From Gigaspora rosea (Eukaryota; Glomeromycota; Glomeromycetes; Diversisporales; Gigasporaceae), in contig QKWP01000619.1 of the NCBI GenBank assembly GCA_003550325.1, forward strand, positions 83,171 to 147,170: DNA of 64,000 bases, read 5' to 3'. The position numbers and the translations under genes were made by a program. The notes under the pieces are model-generated. The model was not told where the DNA came from. It was given only the letters and a program-made list of their open reading frames with translations, and did no database searches. Shown here piece by piece: positions 21,241 through 33,169 of the stretch (the stretch's first letter is position 1; every line of letters starts with the position of its first letter).

Positions 21241-22500
21241 TCTTGTTCAATAAGTCTATCCCAACTTTCATTCTTTTTTTTCCCACTTGGATTTTGTTAT
21301 TTGTTTTAATCAATTGATTTTTTGATGGTCTTGTAGTTGCCATTTTTACGATTTTTGATAATTTTATATCAACAAGTTCAACCTACTCATCGCAATCACC
21401 TTCTATTTGAAAGTCAATTAAGCCATCCCATTCTTTAGTAACTATATCTGTAGCATTCACCAATATCACAAAACCTTTATGATTATGAACTGCACTAGCA
21501 AAGTCTTTTATAAAAGCTTTTACATCAGGAATTCTTAAAGATGTTTCCATTATTATCAAACAATCAGCCTTCTTCTTATCGTGTTTTGCTATTTTACCAA
21601 TTTCTAATCCTTTAGAATGTGAATCACTGTAAAGGATTACTGTTGCTTTAGATGTCCAATAGTATGATAACGCCTTTCTTGTTCGATCTGTGTGTTTTCT
21701 ATTTATTGAAGTGTAAATAATTAATCACTAAATTAAACTACAATTGATAAAAGAAAACAAACCACCATATGCTACCAATTAGAAATAATAGCAACAAACT
21801 ACCATATGCTACCGATTAGAAATAATAGCAACAACCAACTTTGGATCAAAATTTACAGTGATTATGATTTATTTATTTGGGCAAAAAAGATTTGTTATTG
21901 TCACTTTTATTTGTTAATATACAGTATTTTATATATTTACCTTTCTCTTCACATTCGGGGCAATTTGATGCCTCACCTTGCTCAAAAATATTATGAAATT
22001 GCTGTGTAAAATGATAATATTTGTGCAAACGTTGCCAAGGTTCCATGTAATTGAACTACTTGAGCTTGATAATTTTTAACTCTTTCAAATTGCCAATCCA
22101 CATTTAATCCCACTAATTCTTCAAGACTATCTATATTTTGTGCACATATTCTTTTTAATTTTTTCATATCTGCCAATTTTTTTATTAAAAAATGAGTGAC
22201 AATAGGTTTAGCATTTACAATTAATTCTTTTAATTCACCCATGAAAAGATTAAATGCTTCAGTAGATTCATTGGTTTTAAGTAAATTAGCATCAAATACA
22301 TCTTTGCCTAAATGAAAGGTACCTGAATATTGATGTTTAATCTTACCATAAAGACCATTTGAGCTTCTAAAGTCCTATCGGTTACGTTTATAAGGAAATA
22401 TTTTAATTGCCATTTCAATAGACGAGAAATGCATTAATAGATTACTCCACCAGTACAAGAAATACCAGCTAGATAATTATAATACACCGTTTTGCATGTG
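21241..22500 (-). pseudogene. Sirtuin (NAD-dependent deacetylase, Hst-like) pseudogene A
   Basis: The exon starting at 22374 reads DFRSSNGLYGKIKHQ.. and contains ICAQNIDSLEELVG (the NAD/substrate-binding QNID) and VVQLHGTL with the catalytic His. A degraded first exon with GISC lies near 22455-22500. Just after HGTLA the first zinc Cys pair is deleted and the frame shifts; the second pair, NCPECEEK, is visible in another frame. After an intron (about 21940-21722) the C-terminal half resumes with VILYSDSHSKGLEIGKIA, CLIIMETSLRIP and VILVNATDIVTKEWDG. An in-frame TAG replaces the Trp of CDEW. The end is TGA at about 21241. Living homologues deacetylate histones and silence chromatin. This copy is dead. 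The intron holds a tandem duplication of a 36-40 bp unit (21765-21835). Confidence 0.85.
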
Positions 22501-22780
22501 CTACGTGTCTATTTACTTCACGGAGTAGAGAACAATTTTTTTGACTTAAGATTTAATTTTACTATGTTTTGGAAATTGGGATTCTTTTTAGTTATTTTTT
22601 TGATACTATTTTAAATTGAAATTATATATATTTTATTGCTCTGGGTATATTAACGGACTATTTTTTTTCTGACCGTAAAGATTTAATTCTATTGTTAAGA
22701 ATTTGGACATCTTTTTATATTTTTACCAAGAACTCTTTTTAATCATTCTTTTAAGACACTTTTTACATATATTTCAGGGC
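22501..22780. other. No gene seen
   Basis: AT-rich spacer upstream of sirtuin A. Confidence 0.4.
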
Positions 22781-22781
22781 A

Positions 22782-23485
22782 CTTTAAAAACACAGAACCC
22801 AGTAATCATCACATCACGCAGAAGCTTGCAATGACATTATTTGTTTACTAGCATTAACAAATTGGCTTAAACTGTGATATCACCTAACCCTAACACTAAC
22901 CCTAATTTAGGCTGAGCATTTAATCATATAATGTGATTACCAAGAATATATCACTGGGTTTCGTGTTCTTGAAACTACTCATATTTCGAATATATTATTC
23001 TTAGTACAAGTTGAAGTCTTTGAATATATTACTTACAATAATAAATTTAATTCTATTAATTGTTTGCATGTAAACCTTAGCTATTCTTGTGAATATATTT
23101 TGATCATCTAAAAAAATTCTTTGGAAAACATAATATTATTTAAGAATGTACCCGGATTTTTGAAACACAAGAATAATTTTAAAAGCAAAGGTAATTAGTA
23201 ATCCTGGTACAAATAGTGATGAAGTTTAGTATAGATATTCTATTAAAGGGAATAAAAAAGTGCGTGAGGACCAAAAGTGGGACACTTGAAGAACAGAGAA
23301 GCCAGTAATCATCACATAATGTGAAATCATGCAATTACTTCATTTGTTTGCTAGCACTAAACCAATTAGCCCAAGCTATACCTTCATCTAACCCTAACAC
23401 CAACCCTAACATAGGCCGAATGCATAATCATGTGATTGTGATGATTATGAAGATATCACTGGGTTCCTTGATCTTCAAACTTCCC
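22782..23485. repeat. Pair of 200-bp MITE-like repeats containing telomere-like words
   Basis: 22782-22976 and 23288-23485 share the order ACCCAGTAATCATCACAT, CTAACCCTAACACYAACCCTAA and ATATCACTGGGTT. The first and last words are inverted relative to each other (short TIR around ACCCAGT). The CCCTAA words are interstitial, not a chromosome end. Confidence 0.6.
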
Positions 23486-23791
23486 TTTAAAAAAATGTAG
23501 CTAAGAATGGAAACTACGTATGAATGGAGCTCATTCCGAATTATTGATAATACTGTATATAACTTATATAAAAGGACTTTCTTTTGTTTATTTATGAGGA
23601 GAATTTTATGTACGACATACGTACTCGACAGTAACAGAGAAGTGTCACTATCGCTATATGACAAGAAATCAAAATTTTGCACGAAAAATCAAAAATGTAA
23701 ACATATGCTTAAAATGACTAAATTAATAGTTGCCCAATATTTTACGCTTACATTACTATACTTACCTTTTGTATGTTTTATAAACCTAACC

Positions 23792-25207
23792 ATGTCCAAC
23801 TTAAGCAATAATCATGATATAAATTTGATTAAAAATGAAATAAGAAACTTGAATGTTAAATGTTATGATATCAAAAACTTTAAAGATTCAAAACAAATTG
23901 GTAGAGGAGCATTTGCAACTGTATACTGCGCTAAATTAGAAGATTCAAATTCAAGTATAATTGATGTTGCATTGAAACTTTTCAAAAATGATGATAATGA
24001 ATCTATCATGGCGTTGGCAAGAGAGGTAAATCTATAATAGATTATATAAGTTGTTAGCCTGAAGCTGAAATCTTAGGGTTATTATTTGGATCTTTAAAAC
24101 TACTTATACTCCTTTGTTAACAATTATAATCACAAATTCTAAATGTACTTATAAAAAAAAAGTGCTTTCTTAAAATTTTAAATATTATATTAAAAGAGAT
24201 TAAAATTTTAGCTTCAGCCAACACCACTACATTTACTTTTAATGATTATTAAAAATAAACTCTAATATCAAGATTAGATTGCATATGATAGTAGATATGC
24301 ATGACAGAATCATAAAATTTTATAGTATTGCTAAAAAGGAAGGTAGAGTATTTCATGAGTTTAAATGCTCCATTAATAATTTTTATCTTTAATATGAAAT
24401 ACAGTAATATTGTGCATTTTAATTTACAATCTATTAGCAAGCTTGTTTGAACCTGGACGTTATGTGCTCATGTTAGAACTAGCTGATGGTAGTACACTAA
24501 GAGATTATTTAAAAAACAATATAAGCCTTAATTGGTATAATAAATTCTGCTTAGCGCAACAGCTTGCTGAAGCCATTAAACATATGCATTCTGCAAATAT
24601 TGTCCATAGAGACCTTGTAATTAAAAATTCTATTTACTGCAATAATCTTTTCAATGTTATGTTGTAATGTTAATATTTAAACCTTGTTTATATATAGTAT
24701 TCAAAGAATATATTAGTTCATAAAAATAATATTAAAATCGCTGATTTTGGGCTTTCCAGATGTTTAGCTGATGCAACCAACACTATGACAGAACTTGCTA
24801 GTATTTTGCCATACATGAACCTCAAAGTCTTAAAGATCTCAAAAAATCATCACACAAAATAAGTAAGGAATATGACATATATAGTTTAGGTGTATTAATG
24901 TGGGAAATTTCGAGTGGACGTCCACCACTTGAAAAATTACATGAAGCAAGCCAGCTTTTAAGTATTCTAGTAGGTCACAAAGAAATTCCTGTTGAAGGAA
25001 TGCCACCACAATATTCTGCTATATATATTGGTAAGGTCATATGTTAATTATTTGACTTTAACAATATAATTAAAATATTTAATTTTTAATAAAGATTGTT
25101 GGGAAGATGATCCAGAAAAACGTCCTACTATTGTTCAAGTTGTAAATTGGCTTGAAAAAATAACTCTAGAAGATACCTTTTCTAATAGTGAGGATTATTC
25201 GTCATGA
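23792..25207 (+). pseudogene. Protein kinase (TKL-like) pseudogene 1
   Basis: Exon 1 (ATG 23792 to the GTAAAT donor at 24026) has the Gly loop GRGAFATVYCAKL and the ATP lysine in VALKLF. The exon that should carry the C-helix Glu is not found in 24026-24430. Exon 24431-24616 has RYVLMLELADGSTLRDYL and IVHRDL, the catalytic loop. Exon 24698-25030 reads YSKNILVHKN and DFGLSR, then frameshifts near 24815 (one base short), then PQSLKDL, DIYSLGVLMWEISSGRPP. The last exon (25095-25207) has CWEDDPEKRPT and a TGA. All main catalytic motifs are present, so the gene died recently. It lies 100 bp upstream of a second kinase in the same direction, as tandem or fused kinases do in these fungi. Confidence 0.8.
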
Positions 25208-25304
25208 TTGTGATCACATTCAGAAAAAACAAGTAACTGTTTTCATAATAATTATTTGAATTTCTGACTGCATAAGTATGAATAATAAACTTTTTTTATT
25301 TTAG

Positions 25305-26539
25305 TCAAACGTTCAGAAAGATTGGGAAAATATTTGAATGATATAGAAAGTTTTGATTATTTACAGTTTAGTGACTTTCGGCTTATTGCAAGAAGTGAAA
25401 ATGCCAGAGTGTATTCTGCTATATTCCAAGGAAAAAAGTATGCAATAAAGTGTCTGTATAATAATATGAAAAGAGATGATACAGAATTTAAAAGTTTTAT
25501 TCGTGAGGTAATCAAATATTAATTACTTAATATTTAAATTCAAGTTAACCTTCATTTTGCTATATATTATATAGTTTAATCTAAACTAACAAGTCTATTT
25601 TATCCTTAAATTTAGCTTAAACCTCTTAGTATGATTGACCATCCTAATATTGTTAAATTCTATAGCACTTCAAATGGTAAGGAATGAATAACTTTGGAAT
25701 GCAAAATAACCAAATCTCTTATTTAACCAAAGTATGATTAGATTCAGTGAATGATAATGTTATTCTGGTGCTACAACATGCAAATGAAGGAAACCTGCAA
25801 GTATATTTACTAAGAAAACGACGTGATAATCTTTACAAAATTTTTTGGAATGAACTCATTAGAATTGCAATGGAAATTGTAAATAGGTTAACACATTTAC
25901 ACACTAATGATATTGTTCATCGGAATCTGGTAAGTTTATTTTGAAAATATTATAGTGAATTGTTACTTCTAACTACTTATTACAGAATTTTTAGCATTCC
26001 AGGAATATTTTGATGGATAATGAACATGCACCAATTGCTGATTTCGGCCTATCAAAGGACCTGAATACTACTTAATTAAGTTCTGATGTAGGGGGACACC
26101 AGTGTACATCAATCCGCAATATCTCAAACATGAAAAAGCATATAAACATGACAAGAAGTCTGATATTTATAGTCTAGGAATTTTACTTTGGGAGCTCACA
26201 AGTGGTGTTCCTCCATTTAGTAACCATCAATTTGTCGCGGTAGTTTTAATGATTATTAACAATCATCGAGAAGAAGTTATTGCCTACACACCTTCAGATT
26301 ATGCCAATATTTATAAGCAATGTTGGTCTTCTGATCCTGACGAACGTCTGACAGTATGTGATGTTTTAACCAAACTTAAAAATATATCGATAGAAACATC
26401 AATTGAATTTATTACAAATAATATGAATAATAATAAGTCTGAAGACCAATGTAATATGTCTTATACTGAACCTCAAACTGAACATAGAAATTTAAACGAC
26501 GATTCTTCTGATGATATAGCTGGAAATTCAAATATGTAG
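25305..26539 (+). pseudogene. Protein kinase-like pseudogene 2 with HRN catalytic loop
   Basis: Four exons are visible: 25305-25507 (RVYSAIFQGKKYAIKCL, ATP lysine), 25616-25676 (MIDHPNIVKFY), 25742-25929 (LVLQHANEGNLQVYL, DIVHRNL) and 25995-26539 (SRNILMDN, IADFGLSKDL, DIYSLGILLWELTSG, CWSSDPDERLT). All have GT and AG borders. The Gly loop has lost its glycines (ARSENARVYS), and HRD is HRN, so the catalytic Asp is replaced. This was probably a pseudokinase even before it broke. Lesions are a TAA at 26073-26075 in the activation loop and a frameshift in the G5 run at 26091-26095. It may once have been fused to kinase 1 as a kinase-pseudokinase tandem; that is inference. Confidence 0.8.
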
Positions 26540-27610
26540 GTGTAATTTACTTACGTTTATTCTAATTCAGTTTATTCATAAAAAATTTCCTGGCTTATAA
26601 TATTAAATTGGTAGATGGTGAGTATAAATTTGTTTTTTTTAGAAGTTATTTTCTGCCTATTTATATATTGATACTACTGTATATTTTCATATGTAGTTGG
26701 TGTTTTAAATCATCAAAGGTAGGTTAAATAGCTATTCTATTTATTTAAATATTTTCAATACAATATTATTCCATTATAATTTATTTGGAAAAAAGTAAAT
26801 GTTTTAAGTAGGCTAGCAAACCTTTAAATTATTAATAATAATAAAAGTTATCAGCAAATTTTTTATAACATTTACTCATATAAACTTGAATTGTTTTTTA
26901 ATTGAAATTAATCAACAAAACCGAATACAAATTTTAATTTTAATAAATTCAATTTTATAAATATCAGCAGTTATGAACAGAACTAACAAACTTGTATTGT
27001 TCTTTAATAGAAATATTATATTCTTATACGAGAGATATCGAATCAAGTTCAATTAATCTAATTTAAAATGTAAACCACAATTAGTTTTGTTATAAATTCT
27101 GCTAGTTAATATTTCAAATTACATCTCTAAAATAAAGCATTTGTGACTGTATTAATGATAAAAATAATAAAGGATGGTTTGCTCAAGGAATGCAGCAGGT
27201 TGTCAAAAATTTTGGGTTTAGGGTTAGTTTTAATTATTAAAAAGTATATGTGGATTTCAGCAGAGTTTATATTTTAAAATCGAGGTTCCTAATTTCCAGC
27301 TTAGGCCATTTCCAGTTTCAGCCATGATAATTATATAGATTCTCACTCTATTATGCAATACTAATAAAAAAATACTCTTTTTGCGATTTTGTATTAATTT
27401 TAACTCTAGCACTAACCCTAACTTTAATCTTGTACTATATTCAACTATATTAAACCTTGGTTAGTTATGGTACTACTAGTTATAAAAAATTTATTGTGAC
27501 CATGACTACAATCCTTTAATAAATATATTTACAAAAAAAATTAAATAGTTGCTAAATTTCTATCAGTATTACTATTTACTTTATCTATTTAATTAATTTT
27601 TAATTAAAAT
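26540..27610. other. No gene; AT-rich spacer with inverted telomere-like words
   Basis: TTTAGGGTTAG at about 27226 and CACTAACCCTAAC at about 27413 face each other, similar to the core of the small MITE at 52.2-52.4 kb. No ORF. Confidence 0.45.
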
Positions 27611-27615
27611 TATTC

Positions 27616-27720
27616 TAATTCTTTTTTCTCAATAAATTCAATTAATTTGCTAAATTTAGCAATTGGATCTTTTAATGTCTTATCTATTTGAGTCTTTAGA
27701 TTTCTGACCTAATAGACTAG
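27616..27720 (-). pseudogene. C-terminal exon remnant of an unknown protein
   Basis: The minus strand reads TLKDPIAKFSKLIEFIEKKE before a TAA at 27616. Upstream the frame slips near 27700, where PRASLLGQKSKD continues in another frame. Helical and charged; no family recognised. Confidence 0.3.
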
Positions 27721-27759
27721 CACGTGGCACTAAAGATGCTTTTAAGGATTTTTCCATCA

Positions 27760-28215
27760 ACGGTAGCGAAAAAAAATATGAATATGAAGAATTTTTTGCT
27801 TTAATATTAAAGCAAGTTATATAGAAAAGATTAAAATTTTATTATAAATTTCTTATTTGGTTATTTTATATTAGGACGGTATCTATCAATTCATTTTTTT
27901 TCAAAGCCAAAGAAGGATTATCGTTTTTGTTAAGATGCGTCAGACTGAGATTCCCTAGTAACTAGTTTTTTATACAATCAATAAAAGCATAGTTTATTTA
28001 ATAATCATAAAAATATTTTCTGTCTGGATAAATTTATTTACAAAAAAAATAATAATAACTTAGGGTTTAATGCATGCAACTTAATTTTAGTTATTAAAGC
28101 TTAATTAATTGAGTGGTATCAGAATGTAAAAGTTTAAATCGAAGAGGCATTTTGTTTCTCACTCAAAAAGCCTTGAGAAATGTTCTCAATGAATAATTTT
28201 ATATCTATAATTTGT
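27760..28215. other. No gene seen
   Basis: AT-rich, no supported ORF or repeat. Confidence 0.4.
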
Positions 28216-28220
28216 TTTTA

Positions 28221-28880
28221 AAACTTATGAGAACTCCTAGGTGTATTTGATGTTGGAGCTAAGTAAAAATTAATTTTATCATTTTCGTCTTCTTCTTCAC
28301 TATCATCAATTACTAACTTCATATCAATTGACTTAATTAACATGAAATTGTCTTGTAACAATTTATGATACGTCAATAGGACTAATATTAAATTAATTAT
28401 TGATGCAGTTGATGATGAGTTTTTTTGAACCAGTAATTCGACAATAAACAGTCTTCGTAGTCTAAATAATGGTAGATATTTTCTGTCAACAATAAATAAC
28501 TCTAAAAAAATGCCTAAAAATAAAGTGGAATTTAAAGACGATTCTATTTAATTAAAAAAAATCAACTATTATTAATAATAATTACCTGAGACTTGAAGAA
28601 GAAAAATGCTTAAATTTTAAAATTCTGAATTAAGATTTTCACGCTTAGTAACATAATATCTGTAAGCATTATCCCATGAATCTTTTGCAAATTTTTCTAA
28701 TTTTATTCTATTAAGATTTTTATGAGTTTTCGCTTGCACAGAATCCACAAAAGGACCATTTGAAATTTCACCATATAAAAGTTCCCAAAAATATCCTTCA
28801 TTAGAATAAGTTCCAAATATGTCTGGTTTTTTGATTGGACCATAATCCAAATCATTTCTTTCTTGTGTTGCTTTGCTCAT
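28221..28880 (-). pseudogene. Two-exon hypothetical gene of a glomeromycotan-type family
   Basis: Exon 1 starts at ATG 28880 (MSKATQERNDLDYGPIKKPD), has FWELLYGEISNGPF and KFAKDSWDNAYRYY, and stops at 28617. In another frame it stays open to a CAG/GTAATT donor near 28586. Exon 2 (about 28535-28221) reads VDRKYLPLFRLRRLFIVELL, then LVIDDSEEEDENDKINFYLA and a TAA. I recall this WELLxGExSxGPF / DSWDN / FRLRRLF combination from uncharacterised, highly multiplied Rhizophagus proteins with a possible nuclease-like fold; that is memory, not a search. A one-base frame problem at the end of exon 1 suggests decay. The start codon abuts the foldback element at 28882, so the native 5' end or promoter may be lost. 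Confidence 0.5.
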
Positions 28881-28881
28881 A

Positions 28882-29412
28882 AGAGGGCATCTATAAATAA
28901 TGTTATGTACCCCTACATAGTAGCTCTTGACCCCCCTCTACTATATAAAAAAATTTTTAAAAATCCGTATGTTTATATATAAAATTTTACAAAAACTTGG
29001 ATATATTATGACCCAGTGATCCGATCTGGATGATTTTGGTACCATTCGATTCGTCTCTATGAGACGAATCCAATAGTATTAAAATCATTTCATTTGGATT
29101 ACTGAATCACGTTTTATTAATGAAATACTATTGATTTTATAGTAATTTTATAAGAAACCATAATAACCAATAGTATTTCGTTAATAAAACATGATCCAGT
29201 GATCCAAACCAAATAATTTTGGTACCATTCGAATCCTCTCCTCGAGACGATTCGAATGGTACCAAAATCACCCAATTTGGACCACTAGATCAAGTTTTAG
29301 ACAAATTTTTATAAAAAAATTGCGTTTGGGGGGACCCCCTACATATTGGAAAATCGTTATATTTTGGGGGACCCCCCTCAAGGATAACGTTATTTATTGA
29401 TGCCCCCTAACA
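28882..29412. mobile_element. Foldback element with palindromes nested in each arm (MITE family M2)
   Basis: The outer ends GGGCATCTATAAATAATGTT and, reversed, GGGCATCAATAAATAACGTT match. Matching continues inward through ACCCCCCTC tracts and GATTTTGGTACCATTCGA to a centre near 29141. Each arm itself contains a perfect small palindrome around TCGTCTC..GAGACGA. Non-coding. Confidence 0.88.
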
Positions 29413-29690
29413 TTATCCCTAATTGTAAATAAAAAATTGATATTGATAAAAGTTGTATTTTTGTTTGTAAAAATAATATTTAAATTACCATGAAATTATT
29501 AAGTCTGACAAATTGAACCCGATAAATCGGCAAATTGGATCAACCATATCATGAGCCCAGGTACTTTCATTAATTTGAGAATTTTTTGTTTTATAATTTG
29601 ATGCCTCCCAAATTAACATGCTGTTATAAAAATAATTTTAGATTTTTTTTCAGATTTTAAAAATATAATGATAATTTTTCTTACATTTTA
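29413..29690. other. Spacer
   Basis: AT-rich; no feature seen. Confidence 0.35.
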
Positions 29691-29691
29691 T

Positions 29692-30851
29692 CTAATAATG
29701 ATCAAGTTGTTCTAAACAACATCTTTCTTTTGGATCGATTGTTGTTGGAATTTCTGTATCTTGAGATATGATATAATTTTCAATAAAGTCTTTAAGAGGA
29801 GGTAGCAATTTTTTTATTTCAATTTTTTCATTTATTTTGTTCCAAACTCCTTTAGAATTATACGCATTTTTGAGATTTTTATGATTGTTCTCTATAAATT
29901 GAGTATCTAAGATTCCTGATAGTAGCAAATCATCTTTCTTTTTAAATCAAATATCATATATCATTTGACTAAATATTTTAACGATATCACTTGCACCCTC
30001 ATGAAATTGTAGCTGTAAAAATAAATAAATTAATAGTTAGTTAATACAATAAGACAAATAAATCGATACTAATTAACTATATACTTACATTATAGATATA
30101 TGCTTTTGCTTCCACAAGTGACAAATTTGGGCATATTTTTTTCAATATATCTGACCATCCTCTCGATCTGGCATGGCTTTCTAAATACAGTTCATATTTT
30201 ACGTATTGATTACTCTTTTTAGCCTCAATTATTAATTGAATTAATTCTTCAAGTTGCTTGAATTTTTTATTCTATTTATAAAAAAAAAATATTATCAATA
30301 TATTTGTGGCATTGATTTCAAAAATTAATAGACACTTAAGCATTAATGCGAACATTAACACACAAGAAATAGAGCTGTCATCCTTTTTATGAGTCATTAT
30401 TACAAAATGAAGATTATTTCAAGGAGGATTTTGAAAACAATATCAGATGTTAGCAGCTATTAAATGATTATTTAACATTAGCATTAATCACCAAATAAAT
30501 AATACTGTCATTCTTGTACATGAGACATTTTATAAAAAATGAAGGTCAAGTTCAAGGAGGATTTAAAAACCAAATCAGACGTTAACAATTATTCAGATGG
30601 TGTTCTGATATTTCTTGTGATAAGCACTAAGAACTTTCATTATTATGTAGAATTGCCAACAGTTAAAAGGAAAGTATACTTTCTTTTTGTTTTGGATATT
30701 TATTATAATATATTGAACTTATTTTTTTGATCATAGTTTCTTTGTTATTATTAAAATTAATCATGCCTTTGAGGCAAGCATATAACCAGAAATCGTAAAG
30801 GCAATGTTCCTTTTTGATTGCATATTTAAAGTAGTCTTCTAATTGCGGCAT
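29692..30851 (-). pseudogene. Three-exon hypothetical gene with one in-frame TGA
   Basis: Exon 1 starts at ATG 30851 (MPQLEDYFKYAIKKEHCLYD..) and may end at a GTATAC donor near 30675. Exon 2 (about 30275-30090) reads KFKQLEELIQLIIEAKKSNQ, YVKYELYLESHARSRGWSDI and LVEAKAYIYN, then GTAAGT. Exon 3 (30013-29692) reads LQFHEGASDIVKIFSQMIYD, then TGA, then LLLSGILDTQFIENNHKNLK and ERCCLEQLDHY before TAG. All-helical, no known domain recognised. The first intron contains a diverged tandem duplication of about 130 bp (30341-30600). One stop codon only, so it may be recently dead or a sequencing error. Confidence 0.5.
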
Positions 30852-30889
30852 AGTGAAAATTATAAAACATGATTGTCACTGTTTGACCT

Positions 30890-32120
30890 GTATGATGTGA
30901 ATTTTAAATCAAAACAATGTAGATCATTTTTCCTGACTCGGACAGTATCGATCAGTAGCGATACTCATGATTGGCGCAAAATTTACATGATTATCAACAC
31001 GTGATCAGGTAGCTGCAGGGACGGAAAAGTCTCCGGACACCTATTTTATGTTAATTGATTGTCTATCTTTCCATAACTCTCTGCCAAAACTTGCAATTTG
31101 ATTGGATTATAGTCAAATTTTAGGCCAATTCTGCAATTATCCGTGATAAAATCCAATTTTGAGCATGGTCGTCAGAAAGCTTTGGGGCATTAGTATTAAA
31201 CCAAATTTTGAGTGCAGAAACAGGGTTTTAATTGCAGACATTTGACAAAATTTTATTTTGCAGATAATCACAGAAATTAAATTTAATCACCACAAAATTT
31301 GAGTTTAATCACCACAGAAAATCATCATCCCTGCTGGACACCTACCAAATCACGTATAATTTTAAGCGATAAATTTCGATTATTTTTGCAAATTTTTTGA
31401 CAAATTTCAATTATTTTTAAAAATATTTCAATAAATTTTGATTACATTCATTTATATTCATTCTTTTGTTGCATTAAAATTCATTTACAAATTTTGTTTT
31501 ATGTGTAATGTTACATACTCTCTGATTGGTTCAAAATACATAAATATTAAAATTGAAATTTGGAGTTAGAATTAAAATTTGGAAATTTTAAAATTGGACT
31601 TCAACTAGCGAAATATTGTTTTAAAACGATTGTTCAGGGACGCATTATTTTGAAGAAAATTTTTGAATTTTGAAATTTTGGGCGATACTTCAAAGTATGA
31701 CATGGCCCGAATAATAGATTTGTTATTAATCTCTGCGTATATTCGATCTTATTTTTTTGCGTAATTTTAAGTCACAGGAACTTTATTTTCACAAATTACG
31801 TGATTATCAACATGATTCAGACAAAATTAAGGTGAAGCTCTATGTTAGGTTAAAGTTTAAAGATATTAATTGTAAAATCGTTCAAGCAATATTGTAAAAA
31901 AGCAAAGTTTAAGAATAATGCAAAAAAAAAGAATAATTGGACATATAAAACTTTTAAATGAATCTATACACTGGTTATGTCAGTTCATTCTTTATTTTGA
32001 ATACAATTATTATCAGATTTAAATCATTAATTAAACGTTTGGTTATAGATTTCGTTCATCCTATTAATAATTTTAAGAATTAAAGATTATCAATATTCGT
32101 TTAAGGCAAATCTTAAAATT
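30890..32120. other. No gene; possible decayed MITE
   Basis: CAGGGACG at 31016 and its inverted counterpart CATCCCTG ending at about 31331 could be hAT-like ends, but the flanks do not give a clear 8-bp duplication. GGACACCTA occurs on both sides (31038 and 31335). Confidence 0.25.
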
Positions 32121-32128
32121 TAAAATAT

Positions 32129-32470
32129 TTACTTTTTAATGCATTCCAATTCTATATTCAAATCAGAGTAAATTGTATTCAGTTGATGTAATTTAGCTTC
32201 AAGTCTATTCACTTCTTTTGTTCTTCATGCCATATATGAGGCAGCTATAAAAAGGATTTTTAGATTTAGTGGATCTGTTATTGCATGTTTACAATAGTAA
32301 AAATAGATCCACCTTTTTTCAATAATTTGGCATTACTAATTTTATGTAAAGTGGCCGGGTTGAGCTCAGAATAACCCTGAATAATTTGTTTACGTCTTTG
32401 TTGCTCTTCCTTTACCTTGTTCTTTCTGACTTCATTTGTGCTAATTTTTTTACAACTCTTTTTTCTAAGG
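32129..32470 (-). pseudogene. bHLH-leucine-zipper-like transcription factor remnant
   Basis: The minus strand reads KVKEEQQRRKQIIQGYSELN, like the basic region and helix 1 of a bHLH, then ISNAKLLKKGG (loop to helix 2). A likely short intron (GTAAAC..TTTATAG) follows. Then comes AASYMA-stop-RTKEVNRLEAKLHQLNTIYS, a heptad-leucine zipper ending at TAA about 32129. The stop is TGA, where Trp would fit. The frames do not join cleanly across the proposed intron. Such factors bind E-box DNA as dimers. The identification is from motif texture only. Confidence 0.4.
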
Positions 32471-32479
32471 AATGTTGAT

Positions 32480-33165
32480 AAATAAATTTGTAGTAAGCTA
32501 ATAGTTTCTTTATTAATTAATTCAATAAAGCAAACTGGGTTTTTGTCTTGAAAATGACCTTACCTTATTGAGTTATTACTATCATCATATGTTTCTTTAG
32601 TACTACGGTACATAACAATTTGACATTTCCAAATCATTATTTGGACAAAGACTTTTTGTAGTTAAATACTCATTTTCTTGGTTCGAGAATTTTAAATTCA
32701 TTTTAAATATATAGTATCACTAATACAAATTATATTAGCGTGTAAAGTCACCAATTCTTTGTTTCAGGGAATTATTATTACTAACTTTATTGTTACTTGC
32801 AAGAACTTTGTTTAGAAAATTCTTGTTTTAGAAATCATTTTAAGTGAATAAGCGAAAAGTTTGTGCCGTTTTCAAATTAAACAAAGATTTTGAGCTTAAG
32901 TATGCATAGGGATCAGATGTAAATAAATTTTCACATATATGTTAATTATTGAAGGAAATGTAACTGCAAGTTTCAAATATTATAAAGAAGATATTCTCAT
33001 AAAATCAGATAAATAAACAACAGCAAGTTTTGCTACAGTTATATTACAAAATCCTAAAGAAAAAAACTGACGTTGTAACTTTTATGCTCGAGACAGTAAA
33101 ATACAAAAAATTTGGCAAGAATTTAACAAAAGTAACAGCTGAAAAAGGAACAATTGAATCCCACA
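32480..33165. other. No gene seen
   Basis: AT-rich with no supported ORF. Confidence 0.35.
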
Positions 33166-33169
33166 TATA

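Noticed and set aside
22880-22910. Chromosome end (telomere)
   Set aside because: Only two or three CCCTAA words, flanked on both sides by ordinary DNA and by inverted repeats.
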